Source: Mucilaginibacter sp. SJ (GTDB lineage: Bacteria; Bacteroidota; Bacteroidia; Sphingobacteriales; Sphingobacteriaceae). From it: a stretch of DNA of 64,000 bases. The stretch lies in the NCBI RefSeq assembly GCF_028993635.1, contig NZ_CP118631.1, positions 5,456,001 through 5,520,000 of the forward strand, in the 5' to 3' direction. Positions within the stretch are counted from its first letter, which is position 1. Every line of letters starts with the position of its first letter. A model generated the notes under the pieces. That model was not told where the DNA came from. It saw only the letters and a list, made by a program, of their open reading frames with translations, and made no database searches. The position numbers and the translations under genes were made by a program. Below are positions 1 to 9,212 of this stretch, piece by piece.

Positions 1-1265
1 TACAGGTTAATGATCTGCCGGGATTCAGAAAGAAGGCGTTGCGATGGGCCACAACTTTTGATACGCTGTGTTACCTTGATTCGAACGGATTTAATGATCC
101 CTACTCCAAATTTGATACGCTGATAGCGGTTGGCGCCCGTGCCGAACTTACTGCAGATGCAGGTAACGCTTTTGATCAGCTTGATGAGTTCAGGAAAAAT
201 AATCCCGGCTGGATGACAGGTTTCCTGGGATATGACCTTAAAAATGAAATTGAAGCGCTTACATCAACTAATCACGACGGCTTAAAGTTTCCTGATCTGT
301 ATTTCTTTGTTCCTCAACATCTTATTTTGATAAAGGGAAACGAAGCTGAGATTATTTCAGATACGCCGGAATTCGTCCTTACAGCAATAAACGAACAGGA
401 TCTACGCCCGTCCGCTCGGCAAACAGCCATCAATTTAAAGTCCCGCTTTAGCAGGCAGGAATACATCGACACGGTAAATAAAATAAAAGAGCATATTTCC
501 CGCGGCGATATTTATGTCACTAACTTTTGCCAGGAATTTTTTGCAGAGGATGTAAGTCTCGATCCGCTGGGTGTTTTTACAAAGCTTAATGAGGTTTCGC
601 CCAACCCGTTCTCTACTTTTTTTAAATGGAATGGGAATTATATTCTCGGCGCCTCGCCCGAGCGATTTTTGGCTAAGAGAGGAAGTAAACTGATATCGCA
701 ACCTATAAAAGGAACAGCAAAAAGGTTAGATGATATTGAAGCCGACAAGCAAGCAAAACAAACCCTGCGCAGCCACCCCAAAGAGTTACAGGAAAACGTA
801 ATGGTGGTTGACCTTGTGCGCAATGACCTTACCCGCTCGGCCAAACCAGGCACCGTAAAAACCAAAGAGCTTTTCGGTATTTACAGCTTTACGCAGGTGC
901 ACCAAATGATCTCTACGGTGGTTTGCGAAATGCAGGACGGCCTTTCAAACGTACAGGCCATCAAAAATACTTTCCCGATGGGCAGTATGACTGGTGCGCC
1001 CAAGCTTAGCAGCATGCAACTGATGGAACAATACGAACGCAGTAAGCGCGGCGTATACTCAGGCGCTATAGGCTATTTCAGCCCCGATGATGATTTTGAT
1101 TTTAACGTAGTGATCCGTTCATTGCTTTATAATTCCTCCAATAAATACCTTTCGTTCCATGCTGGTGGGGCAATTACTTACCACGCCATCGCCGAAAATG
1201 AATACGAAGAATGTTTGTTAAAAGCTGCTGCGGTGATGGAGGTTTTGGGTCGGGAATTGACTTGA
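1..1265 (+). CDS. pabB: Aminodeoxychorismate synthase component I (PabB), 5' end cut by window edge
   Basis: Chorismate-binding enzyme that, with a glutamine amidotransferase partner, makes 4-amino-4-deoxychorismate for p-aminobenzoate and folate. The reading frame is open from position 3 to the stop at 1263-1265 with no in-frame ATG near the edge, so the true start lies outside the window; the TTG at 39 is unlikely to be used. Visible family motifs are GASPERFL, DLVRNDLTRSAKPGTV and FPMGSMTGAPKL in the C-terminal chorismate-binding half. The short length (about 420 visible residues) and the absence of a fused amidotransferase domain fit stand-alone PabB better than anthranilate synthase TrpE, but TrpE cannot be excluded by motif alone. 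The next gene on the same strand begins 226 bp downstream, after a strong hairpin. Confidence 0.88.
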   Translation, partial: QVNDLPGFRKKALRWATTFDTLCYLDSNGFNDPYSKFDTLIAVGARAELTADAGNAFDQLDEFRKNNPGWMTGFLGYDLKNEIEALTSTNHDGLKFPDLYFFVPQHLILIKGNEAEIISDTPEFVLTAINEQDLRPSARQTAINLKSRFSRQEYIDTVNKIKEHISRGDIYVTNFCQEFFAEDVSLDPLGVFTKLNEVSPNPFSTFFKWNGNYILGASPERFLAKRGSKLISQPIKGTAKRLDDIEADKQAKQTLRSHPKELQENVMVVDLVRNDLTRSAKPGTVKTKELFGIYSFTQVHQMISTVVCEMQDGLSNVQAIKNTFPMGSMTGAPKLSSMQLMEQYERSKRGVYSGAIGYFSPDDDFDFNVVIRSLLYNSSNKYLSFHAGGAITYHAIAENEYEECLLKAAAVMEVLGRELT

Positions 1266-1282
1266 CGTATTTTGCAGAATCC

Positions 1283-1315
1283 AGACTTGCGAAGTTTTTA
1301 AAACTTCGTAAGTCT
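1283..1315. repeat. Perfect-stem hairpin after pabB
   Basis: An inverted repeat with arms 1283-1298 (AGACTTGCGAAGTTTT) and 1300-1315 (AAAACTTCGTAAGTCT), nearly perfect with a one-base loop. There is no following T-run, so it is either a weak terminator for pabB or a copy of a small dispersed palindrome. Only one copy was seen in this window. Confidence 0.55.
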
Positions 1316-1491
1316 TCACGTTATTAGCGCAAGTGTTGTGCGGTTGTCTGTGGGCATGCTCACTTGTGACTCTATAAACTTACAACAGGATTTAACCCTC
1401 GTAGCACAAGACAGACTCTGTTATAGCAAATCATCAATTTTTTATTATATTGGCTGTAAAAGTCTATCACTATTCGCTTCTAATTGTCAAT

Positions 1492-3450
1492 ATGTTAATA
1501 CCCCTACAAAAAATAAAGCTAATTATCGTTTCCCTGTGTTTATTAGCAACCGATATCTCTTCAGCCCAAACTAAGTATCGTCCTTCAGATTTATTCCCGG
1601 CACAACCCTTATTACCTCCGGGTAACTCATATCGCACAGCCACCGGCGAACCGGGCCCTGCTTATTGGCAAAACAAGGCCGATTATGTAATTGATGTAGC
1701 GCTTGATGATAAAACAAAAGTCATAACAGGCACAGCCACTATTACTTATACCAATAATAGCCCCAAAGCCCTTTCGGAGTTGTGGCTGCAGTTGGAGCAG
1801 AATGTTTTCAAGAAAGATTCGAGAGGTATCCAATCCAAATTATTTCTTTACCAGGATCCGGAAAAAACTACTCCCGACGGCGGATACCGGGTAGAAGGTG
1901 TGCAGCTTGCCGGAAATAAAGCTGGAAATATTAAATACCATATTTACGATACACGCATGCAACTGGAGCTGGCACAGCCGCTGTTAAGCGGGCAGTCCAT
2001 CAGTTTTAGTATCCGTTACCGGTACAACTTCCCGGTAAATTATAAAAATGCCGATTTCCTGGTTAACCGTACCGATATTCTCCCTACAAAGAACGGCAAT
2101 ATTTATGCTGTCGCACAATGGTACCCCAGGATGTGTGTGTTAGATGATGTAGAAGGATGGAACACGCTGCCTTATTTGGGGAATGGTGAGTTTTACCTCG
2201 AGTATGGCAATTTCAGGGTTAATATCACAGTTCCTTCAGGCCTCGTTGTTGAAGGCTCGGGCGATCTGTTAAACCCTGAAGAGGTATTAACCCCAACCGC
2301 GTTAAAACGCTGGCAACTGGCAAAAGAAAGCGATACACCAATGCAGATCAGGACTGCGGAAGAGGTAACTGACCCTTCATCAAGGCCTGTAAAATCTACC
2401 TGTACATGGAAATTTAAACTGGATAATGCAAGGGATTTTGCCTGGACGGCCTCCCGGTCGTTTGTTTGGGAGGCTTTGAGTTTTAAGCTTGCCGATGGGA
2501 GACGGGTAATGGGCAGTTCGTTGTATCCTGTTGAGTCGGAGAAGCAAAACAGCTGGAAACGCTCGTCGGAGTATATCAAATTTACTTTGCAGCATTTTTC
2601 AGAAAAATGGTTCCCTTATCCTTACAACAAAGCCGTTAACGTAGCCTCGAATTTGGATGGTATGGAATACCCCGGTATGGTTTTTTGTTCGGCAAAAGAT
2701 ACCGGCAATATGTATTTTGCTGTAGTAAACCACGAGTTAGGCCATACCTGGTTCCCGATGGTAGTGGGCAGCAACGAGCGTAAATATGCCTGGATGGATG
2801 AAGGGTTTAATATGTTCATCGATAAAATAGCTACCAAAGCTTTTAATAAAGGTGAGTTTATAGGTTATGTAGAGATCGATAGTCCGCTTGATTCCCTGTT
2901 TGCAGAAAAGCTATTGCCTATTGTAACCCGCCCTGATGCTTTACCCGGTAACCAGGTATATCCGCTGCAATACCAAAAAGTAGCTTATTCCTTAGCACTT
3001 TTGCGTAATCAGATTTTAGGCCCGGAGCGTTTTGACCGCGCTTTCAGAAAATATATTCGTGACTGGGCTTATAAACACCCAACTCCCTGGGACTTTTTTA
3101 GGAGTATGGATAGCTCGGCAGGCGAAGACCTAACCTGGTTTTGGAAATCTATGTTTCTCGAAAATTATCGGCTTGATCAAAAAATTGTTAAAGTAGAAAG
3201 TAAGGCGGGTTCCCAACCTATTATTACAGTCGAAAATATGGACAAAGCAGCCATGCCTTTGGTGGTTGAAATAAACTACGCTGATGGCTCAACAGAGCAT
3301 CGTGAATTCCCGGTAGAGATTTGGGAATATAGCAGCGTTTATACTTTTACCGGCGATAAAAAAGCGGCTGTCGCCAAAGTAGTTATCGATCCTGAAAAGA
3401 TCTACCCGGATGTGGATAGGAGCAATAATGGTTATGAGGTAAAGAAGTAG
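1492..3450 (+). CDS. M1-family zinc metallopeptidase, exported
   Basis: Aminopeptidase-N-like (gluzincin, family M1) peptidase, probably periplasmic or surface-associated. The ATG at 1492 is chosen over the TTG at 1450 because it places a classical signal peptide at the N-terminus (hydrophobic IKLIIVSLCLLA, ending near SSAQ). That gives 652 residues. The zinc site is HELGH (H414-E415-H418) with the third ligand E437 in WMDEGF, spacing HEXXH-X18-E. The usual substrate-binding GXMEN is replaced by DGMEYPG, as seen in divergent Bacteroidota M1 members (family knowledge). The first about 250 residues are the beta-rich N-terminal domain. It stands alone between pabB and the convergent fmt. Substrate unknown. 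Confidence 0.88.
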   Translation: MLIPLQKIKLIIVSLCLLATDISSAQTKYRPSDLFPAQPLLPPGNSYRTATGEPGPAYWQNKADYVIDVALDDKTKVITGTATITYTNNSPKALSELWLQLEQNVFKKDSRGIQSKLFLYQDPEKTTPDGGYRVEGVQLAGNKAGNIKYHIYDTRMQLELAQPLLSGQSISFSIRYRYNFPVNYKNADFLVNRTDILPTKNGNIYAVAQWYPRMCVLDDVEGWNTLPYLGNGEFYLEYGNFRVNITVPSGLVVEGSGDLLNPEEVLTPTALKRWQLAKESDTPMQIRTAEEVTDPSSRPVKSTCTWKFKLDNARDFAWTASRSFVWEALSFKLADGRRVMGSSLYPVESEKQNSWKRSSEYIKFTLQHFSEKWFPYPYNKAVNVASNLDGMEYPGMVFCSAKDTGNMYFAVVNHELGHTWFPMVVGSNERKYAWMDEGFNMFIDKIATKAFNKGEFIGYVEIDSPLDSLFAEKLLPIVTRPDALPGNQVYPLQYQKVAYSLALLRNQILGPERFDRAFRKYIRDWAYKHPTPWDFFRSMDSSAGEDLTWFWKSMFLENYRLDQKIVKVESKAGSQPIITVENMDKAAMPLVVEINYADGSTEHREFPVEIWEYSSVYTFTGDKKAAVAKVVIDPEKIYPDVDRSNNGYEVKK

Positions 3451-3500
3451 ACTGTTTTTCATATAGCAAACGAAAGGTATTCCAACTCACTCTCCATCAT

Positions 3501-3580
3501 GTCATTGCGAGGAACGAAGCAATCGCGATCTGTACAGAGCCACTCTGTAAATCGGGGATTGCTTCGTTCCTCGCAATGAC
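3501..3580. repeat. 80-bp palindromic REP/MITE-like element
   Basis: Perfect 24-base arms at 3501-3524 (starts GTCATTGCGAGGAACGAAGC) and 3557-3580, with a second nested perfect hairpin inside (TACAGAG at 3533-3539, CTCTGTA at 3543-3549). It lies between the convergent M1 peptidase and fmt genes, where it may also act as a two-way terminator. The GTCATTGCGAGGAACGAAGCAA core is familiar from many bacterial genomes as a dispersed repeat (recollection, not checked). Confidence 0.8.
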
Positions 3581-3644
3581 GATTTTATACGTTTTGTCCC
3601 ATCAGGGTCTCTCGCACAGAGCCCTGATGTTCAACGAAATGTTC

Positions 3645-4562
3645 TTACAACTTCACGCCCCTCAAAAAGTCCTCAATACCCATACGTTTCTTGCCTTCCA
3701 ACTGGATATCTTTTAGTAACACAAAACCATCCTTAGCGGCAAATTTTAAATAGGTTTTATTGTCGGTTAAAAAGCCGCCGGGTTGTATGGCAGGTTCTGA
3801 TAATTGATATTCAGATGCATAAACTTTTAGGCTTTTGCCGTTAAGCTCGGTATACGCGGTGGGTACAGGGCTCAGGCCGCGAATTTTGTTATAGATCGAC
3901 AAAGCTGGCTGTATCCAGTCAATCCGGCAATCATCCTTAAAAATTTTTGGTGCGTGTTTTAATTCTGTCCCCTCAGCCAATTGAACTTGCGGATGTTCGT
4001 TGTAACGGCCGCTCTCAACCGCTTTAACTGTTTTAACCAACAGCCCTGCGCCTTTGTTCATGAGGCGGTCATGCAGTTCGCCGGCATCTTCATGGCCGGT
4101 AAGGGTTATTTTTTCAGTGAACAGGATGTTACCGGTATCAATATCATGTTTTAAAAAGAAGGTGGTTACGCCGCTTTCCTTTTCGCCGTTAATCAGCGCC
4201 CAGTTAATAGGGGCGGCGCCGCGGTATTGAGGTAATAATGAGGCGTGTAAATTTATAGTGCCTTTGGCAGGCATGTTCCAAACAGCTTCGGGCAGCATCC
4301 TGAAGGCTACTACAACCTGCAGATCGGCTTTCAACGCTTTCAATTCGGCAATAAAACTTTCATTCTTAAGTTTTTCGGGTTGGAGTACTTTTAAGCTGTT
4401 AGCTACGGCATATTGTTTAACAGCCGACTCGCTAACTTTTTGTCCCCTTCCGGCCGGTTTATCAGGGGCTGTAACAACAGCAACGATATCACTGCCGGCT
4501 TTAATTAAAGCGTCTAACGAGGCAACGGCAAACTGGGGGGTACCCATAAATATAATTCTCAT
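3645..4562 (-). CDS. fmt: Methionyl-tRNA formyltransferase
   Basis: Transfers a formyl group from 10-formyl-tetrahydrofolate to initiator Met-tRNA. The 305-residue length is normal for the family. The N-terminal Rossmann-type formyltransferase domain carries the signature NLHASLLPQYRGAAPINW and the catalytic Asp in HDIDTGN. The C-terminal OB-like domain covers roughly residues 205-305 (CRIDW... to the end). The N-terminus MRIIFMGTPQFA is typical and fixes the start. It is convergent with the M1 peptidase, and namZ lies 32 bp upstream on the same strand, so the two may be co-transcribed. Confidence 0.96.
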   Translation of the reverse strand: MRIIFMGTPQFAVASLDALIKAGSDIVAVVTAPDKPAGRGQKVSESAVKQYAVANSLKVLQPEKLKNESFIAELKALKADLQVVVAFRMLPEAVWNMPAKGTINLHASLLPQYRGAAPINWALINGEKESGVTTFFLKHDIDTGNILFTEKITLTGHEDAGELHDRLMNKGAGLLVKTVKAVESGRYNEHPQVQLAEGTELKHAPKIFKDDCRIDWIQPALSIYNKIRGLSPVPTAYTELNGKSLKVYASEYQLSEPAIQPGGFLTDNKTYLKFAAKDGFVLLKDIQLEGKKRMGIEDFLRGVKL

Positions 4563-4594
4563 AGATGTTTAGGTATTAGATGTGCTTTATTCTG

Positions 4595-5836
4595 TTATTC
4601 GTATAGTAAGTATTTTTTGCGTGTGGCTTTAAACTTAGTTAGTCCAGGTTGCCAGCCGGCACGGATCTCTTCTTCGGTTTTGCCGGTTTCAATTTGTTTC
4701 CTTAGTTCGGCCGTGCCTGTAAGCTTTATGAAATAGGCATTAAAGAAATGATCCTTGTCGGGGAAGGCGTTATATAACTCCAGGAGCCATTTCAGATTGA
4801 TAACACCTGCACCTGTGATATCAGTTGGTGGAATATTTTGCAGATTAATGCCAAAACATTCCTGGTCTTTCTGCGGCGGGTTCTCGCTCATACCCGGGAT
4901 ACTTTTTGGCGTAAACGAAAAACTGTATTTACCTTTCAACGCCGGATGCCCCAATACGGCAAAGGGGAAGAGCGTTCCCCTGCCCAAACTAAATGTTGTA
5001 CCTTCAAATAAGCAGGTACTCGGATATAATAAAATTGATATAGGCGTATTTAAGTTGGGCGATGGATTTATGGGTAAGGTATAAGGCAAATTATGCTTGT
5101 AATTAGCCACTTTAATGATCTTCAGTTTACACTTAACCCCATTTTTTAACCAGCCTTCGCCATTTATCATTTGAGCATATTCGCCAATAGTCATACCGTG
5201 GGCGATGGGGATGGGGTGCATGCCCACAAATGAACGGTTAACCGTATCCAGGATAGGGCCGTCAATTAAATAACCGTTAGGGTTTGGACGATCAAATATC
5301 ATCAGCTCTACATTGTTTTCGGCACAGGCCTCCATTAAGTAATGCAGGGTTGAAATATAAGTGTAAAAGCGTACGCCAACATCCTGTATATCAAATATCA
5401 TGAGGTCGATACCCTTCAAATCGGCCGGAGTTGGTTTGTAATGCTTGTTACCGTACAGCGATATTACTGGCAAGCCGGTTTTAGGATCTTTAGTGTCGCC
5501 AACGGTAGCGCCGTTACTGGCATTGCCCCTGAAACCATGCTCGGGGCCAAAGATTTTTTTTACGTTTACTCCTAAATGCACCAAACTATCTACACTGGCA
5601 GTTAAATTTTTACCAATAACCGAAGTTTGATTAATGACCATCCCTATATTTTTTCCCTTAAGATAGTTAATATACAGCGGAATTTGATCAGCTCCGGGAA
5701 TAATGGGGCTGTTTTTTTTGTTTTTTGGGATAGATGCCGTCTTGCAGCTTTTACAATCGGTTGCCTGGCTGCATGCCGTGTTTGCAAGTAAAACTGTTAT
5801 CAGGGCAAATCGTAAAAAAGCACAAATCTTATTCAT
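4595..5836 (-). CDS. namZ: DUF1343 / NamZ-type exo-beta-N-acetylmuramidase, exported
   Basis: Probable peptidoglycan-recycling exo-acting N-acetylmuramidase (DUF1343 family, described as NamZ/GH171). It has 413 residues. The N-terminus has a hydrophobic signal ending ALITVLLANTACSQ, so it may be a lipoprotein, although the residue three before the cysteine (N) is not a classic lipobox. Conserved DUF1343 blocks are GMVINQTS, FGPEHGFRG, SLYGNKHYKP, IFDIQDVGVRFYTY, FDRPNPNG and YPSTCLFEGT. It lies upstream of fmt with only 32 bp between them. The symbol is given on family resemblance; activity is inferred. Confidence 0.88.
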   Translation of the reverse strand: MNKICAFLRFALITVLLANTACSQATDCKSCKTASIPKNKKNSPIIPGADQIPLYINYLKGKNIGMVINQTSVIGKNLTASVDSLVHLGVNVKKIFGPEHGFRGNASNGATVGDTKDPKTGLPVISLYGNKHYKPTPADLKGIDLMIFDIQDVGVRFYTYISTLHYLMEACAENNVELMIFDRPNPNGYLIDGPILDTVNRSFVGMHPIPIAHGMTIGEYAQMINGEGWLKNGVKCKLKIIKVANYKHNLPYTLPINPSPNLNTPISILLYPSTCLFEGTTFSLGRGTLFPFAVLGHPALKGKYSFSFTPKSIPGMSENPPQKDQECFGINLQNIPPTDITGAGVINLKWLLELYNAFPDKDHFFNAYFIKLTGTAELRKQIETGKTEEEIRAGWQPGLTKFKATRKKYLLYE

Positions 5837-5922
5837 AAAATATTGAGTTGAAACAATTTTAAAAGTAGCAGGTTTAACAGCAAAACCGCATATTTGCGAA
5901 GGTACAAAAAATCAGTCTGCCA

Positions 5923-7143
5923 TTGAGTTTCGCCTCCTTTATATCAGCCCGTATAACATTTAAATCAAAACGCACATTTTCAAAACTGATAGTGCGTATT
6001 GCAATAATAGGCATTATGCTGGGCCTTGGTGTAATGATACTGTCACTTGCTATCGTTAAAGGGTTTAAACACGAGATCCGCAATAAAGTTCGCGGCTTTG
6101 CCGGCGACATCCGTGTGGTTAAGTTCGACCTGAATAACTCTTACCAAAGTTCCTCGTTTTCAGCTGATAGCGAATTCGTTAGGCGTGCGCTCAAAAGCCC
6201 GTTTATTACCCATGTAATGCCGGTGGCCACTAAACCGGGCATTGTTAAGGCCAATAATGAAATTGAAGGAGTGGTACTTAAAGGCGTTGATAAAAATTAC
6301 GACTGGAGCTACTTTAAAAAAATGATGGTTGCCGGTGATGTGATCAGTTTTGCCGACTCGGTTGAAGCACAAAAGGAGATCATGATTTCCCAAACAACGG
6401 CCGACAGGCTTAAACTAAAGGTCGGGGATAAGCTGCTGATGTATTTTGTACAGGAGCCGCTTCGTAAACGCCAGTTTAAGATCAAAGGCATTTTCAATAT
6501 CGGGGTTGAAGAGGTTGATAAAACCTTTGTGATCGGTGCCTTATCGCTCATTAATCGCCTTAACGACTGGAAACCGAACGAGATAGGCCAATACGAACTA
6601 CGCGTAGCCGATTTTGATCATATCAATGAAGCAGCCTATGCGCTCGAGACTGTTTTGCCGGTAAAATTGAAAGAGTACACCATTGAAGAAGATTATCCTA
6701 CCATATTTGAATGGCTCAACCTGCTCGATGTTAATTCGATAGTGATGTTGGTACTGATGGTTGCGGTTGCTGTAATCAACATGATATCGGCCCTGCTGAT
6801 CATGATCCTTGAGCGAACCGCTATGATCGGGATGCTCAAAGCCATGGGCGCATCCAACTGGGCCATCCGCAAAATATTCCTGATCAATGCCAGTTACCTG
6901 ATAGGATTAGGGCTGCTGCTGGGTAATTTACTGGGTATAGGCCTGGGATATTTCCAGATGTATACTCATTTTTTCCAACTGGACCAGGCTTCGTATTATA
7001 TGACCTTTGTACCGGTCGAGTTTAATATTTTTGATATTGTTGTCCTCAATATTGGTACACTGATCATTTGCCTGCTGGTGCTTATTATACCATCAACGCT
7101 GGTAAGCCGGATCTCACCGGTGAAGGCTATCCAGTTTAAGTAA
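5923..7143 (+). CDS. LolC/LolE-type ABC transporter permease (FtsX-like)
   Basis: Inner-membrane permease of the lipoprotein-releasing LolCDE type or a related MacB-like exporter. It has 406 residues. There is one N-terminal membrane helix (IVRIAIIGIMLGLGVMILSLAIV), a periplasmic domain of about 200 residues, then three C-terminal helices in the FtsX fold (VMLVLMVAVAVINMISALLI, NASYLIGLGLLLGNLLG and the helix near LNIGTLIICLLVLI). The 'RTAMIGMLKAMGAS' stretch is the coupling-helix motif of this family. No ATG is available: TTG at 5923 gives MSFASFISARITFKSKR, matching the usual 'start-basic-helix' layout. No ATP-binding partner is adjacent. Confidence 0.85.
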   Translation: MSFASFISARITFKSKRTFSKLIVRIAIIGIMLGLGVMILSLAIVKGFKHEIRNKVRGFAGDIRVVKFDLNNSYQSSSFSADSEFVRRALKSPFITHVMPVATKPGIVKANNEIEGVVLKGVDKNYDWSYFKKMMVAGDVISFADSVEAQKEIMISQTTADRLKLKVGDKLLMYFVQEPLRKRQFKIKGIFNIGVEEVDKTFVIGALSLINRLNDWKPNEIGQYELRVADFDHINEAAYALETVLPVKLKEYTIEEDYPTIFEWLNLLDVNSIVMLVLMVAVAVINMISALLIMILERTAMIGMLKAMGASNWAIRKIFLINASYLIGLGLLLGNLLGIGLGYFQMYTHFFQLDQASYYMTFVPVEFNIFDIVVLNIGTLIICLLVLIIPSTLVSRISPVKAIQFK

Positions 7144-7423
7144 GCCAGCTATACACAAAGTAACGAAGCTGCTTAGTCGCTATATTAAATGGTAGATGGT
7201 GAATGCGACTTGTTGATATCAAATAAATAGAGGCAAAAGCAGCAATTTACCTGCTTAATTACAGCTGAAATTTTTTGACGGTATGATAGGGAGAAGACAC
7301 ATGGATAATATATTAATGAGGTTACTTTTCGTTACAAATTCACGATATTTAGTAGTTTAATAATAACAAGAAAAAGTTATTAACAGTATTTTACAGATTA
7401 AATTATAAGAGTTCAGTTGTGCA

Positions 7424-8315
7424 ATGAGTAAAATAATAGTTAATAGTACAGAAATTTCGATAGTTTCTCAGAATGAAGAAGACTATATCAATATTACGGA
7501 TATGGTTAAAGGAGAAGAAGGTTCAGACCACATAAGGAATTGGATGAGAAATAGAAATACTATCGAATATTTAGGTATTTGGGAGGCTTCTAAAAATGTA
7601 GAAAATTTTAAAGGTGTCGAATTCGACAGGTTAAGAAAAGAAGCAGGATTAAATAGCTTTAACATGACACCGAAGAAGTGGAATGATTTAACCGGAGGGG
7701 TTGGGATATATTCAAAAGCTGGAAAAAGAGGAGGCACATATGCACACCGAGATATAGCATTTCATTTAGCAATGTGGCTTAGCCCTGCGTTTCACTTAGC
7801 TTTGGTAAATGAATTTCAAAGACTAAAAAAAAGAAGAAGCGGAAAGACTAAGTTCAGGATGGGATTATAGACGATTTTTATCGAAGACTAACTATGCAAT
7901 ACATACAGATGCGATAAAAGAGCATATCATACCTGAATTAACAGAAGAACAGGCTAAATACGTTTATGCTAATGAAGCAGATATGTTAAATGTGGCTTTG
8001 TTTGGTTTAACTGCTAAGCAATGGAAAGAAAGTAATGGAAATCACGCAGAAAATGGATTAAATATGCGGGATTTAGCAGATGTGCACCAGCTAATAGTAT
8101 TATCCAATCTCGAAAATAATAATGCCTATTTAATTAGTAAGGGTATGCCACAAAGAGAACGCTTGTTGGAACTAAGAAAGAATGCAATTGCTCAATTAAA
8201 GTCATTACGGAAATCATCGTATACATTTGATAAAATACAAAGCCCATTTAAGATAGAGAAAGGAACCCAATCCCCTGATAAAATAGGCGGTGGAAATAAG
8301 GACTTTGACAAATGA
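7424..8315 (+). pseudogene. KilA-N domain protein, split by a one-base frameshift
   Basis: A DNA-binding KilA-N protein of the kind found in phages and accessory regions. Frame 1 (7424-7870, 148 residues) carries the KilA-N core: ISIVSQNEEDYINITDMVKG, DHIRNWMRNRNTIEFLG-like text, GTYAHRDIAFHLAMWLSPAF and LVNEFQRLK. It then derails into KKRRSGKTKFRMGL and a stop. The next frame, from the same point (7833), reads EEAERLSSGWDYRRFLSK, then HTDAIKEHIIPELTEEQ, then ADMLNVALFG, continuing to the stop at 8315, which is the expected C-terminal half. The break is inside an A8 run (7825-7832); removing one A rejoins the frames into about 296 residues. The region is AT-richer than its neighbours, suggesting transfer. 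It could also be rescued by slippage. Confidence 0.8.
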
Positions 8316-8465
8316 AGTATTAAAAAAGATTCGCTTCCCCAATAATTCATTTCGTTGCCGTTATAGGTAAATCTAAACTGATTATAAACAAGTAATTCTC
8401 AAATGGTGAGTTGTTATGTCAATCTCCAAAGAGTATTATATTATAGAAAAAATTAATTGCCTAAA

Positions 8466-9212
8466 TTATAGCAACCGGTAGCTTAATCCCAGTCTAAAAT
8501 ATTCACTATGCGCGTTAAAGGAAGCATCGCCTACCATGTCTTTCATATAGTTGGTCAGGCCATGGGCAAAGCTGGCATTTAAACCAAAGCGGCCATAACT
8601 GGCTGCAGCGCCGAGGCGTAACCTAACATCGGTAGGTGCTTTGCTTCTTTTATAATCAACTTTAAACACGTTGCCTTCTTTATCTTTAACTTCGCCTTTA
8701 TCCCTGCTATCCAGTATCAGGCCTATATCTATCCCCGGTAAAATATCCAGATTAACTTTGCTAAGCTGAAACCGATAGCCCACATATGGATTAAGATTAA
8801 TGCTTTGATTTTGAAAAGCAACATGGCCGGTTACCGCGAAGCTTGGGTCATTGGCTATTATATCGTATTCCGTTGGATTAAGAATGATGGGGGTATACTT
8901 ATTAACCTCGGCTTTGCTTCTCAATAATTCATAACCACCCTGCAGTCCTACTATAAATCCACCTTTTGATACGGTTTGAACCTGGACACTGCCACCGTAG
9001 CTAAAGCCGTTTTTGCTGCCGTATGGGTTGTTAGCACGGTTCATCGGGTCGCCGGTGGTTGAGCCCTGCAATACCTGGGTGGTAGCCGTTGATGATTTAC
9101 CCGCAAAATGAAATAAACCGGTGTTGGCCTGTACAGTAACTTCTAACTTTTGAGCGCTAAGCTGCAGCCCGCTAATCAACAGCGGGGCAAGGATAAGGAT
9201 GTACTTTTTCAT
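8466..9212 (-). CDS. Outer-membrane beta-barrel protein, exported
   Basis: Predicted outer-membrane barrel of 248 residues, PorT/OMP_b-brl-like. It has an N-terminal signal peptide (MKKYILILAPLLISGLQLSAQ), alternating hydrophobic/polar strands throughout (for example LNPYVGYRFQLSKVNLDILPG and VRLRLGAAASYGRFGLNASF), and ends in an aromatic strand (SEYFRLGLSYRLL). No specific family was recognised. Its start codon overlaps the stop codon of the upstream gene (ATGA at 9209-9212), so it is translationally coupled to the membrane-anchored barrel protein and, through it, to the ECF sigma factor. It is the likely sensor partner or target of that system (inference). Confidence 0.8.
   Translation of the reverse strand: MKKYILILAPLLISGLQLSAQKLEVTVQANTGLFHFAGKSSTATTQVLQGSTTGDPMNRANNPYGSKNGFSYGGSVQVQTVSKGGFIVGLQGGYELLRSKAEVNKYTPIILNPTEYDIIANDPSFAVTGHVAFQNQSINLNPYVGYRFQLSKVNLDILPGIDIGLILDSRDKGEVKDKEGNVFKVDYKRSKAPTDVRLRLGAAASYGRFGLNASFAHGLTNYMKDMVGDASFNAHSEYFRLGLSYRLL

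Noticed and set aside
1338..1574. A 78-codon open frame overlapping the M1 peptidase start
   Set aside because: Different frame from the well-supported M1 gene and no motif or spacing support.
7825..7834. Programmed ribosomal frameshift in the KilA-N gene
   Set aside because: The frames can be joined by deleting one A, but there is no evident slippery heptamer with stimulatory structure or upstream pausing site, so a simple indel is more economical. Transcriptional slippage is kept as an option in the findings.
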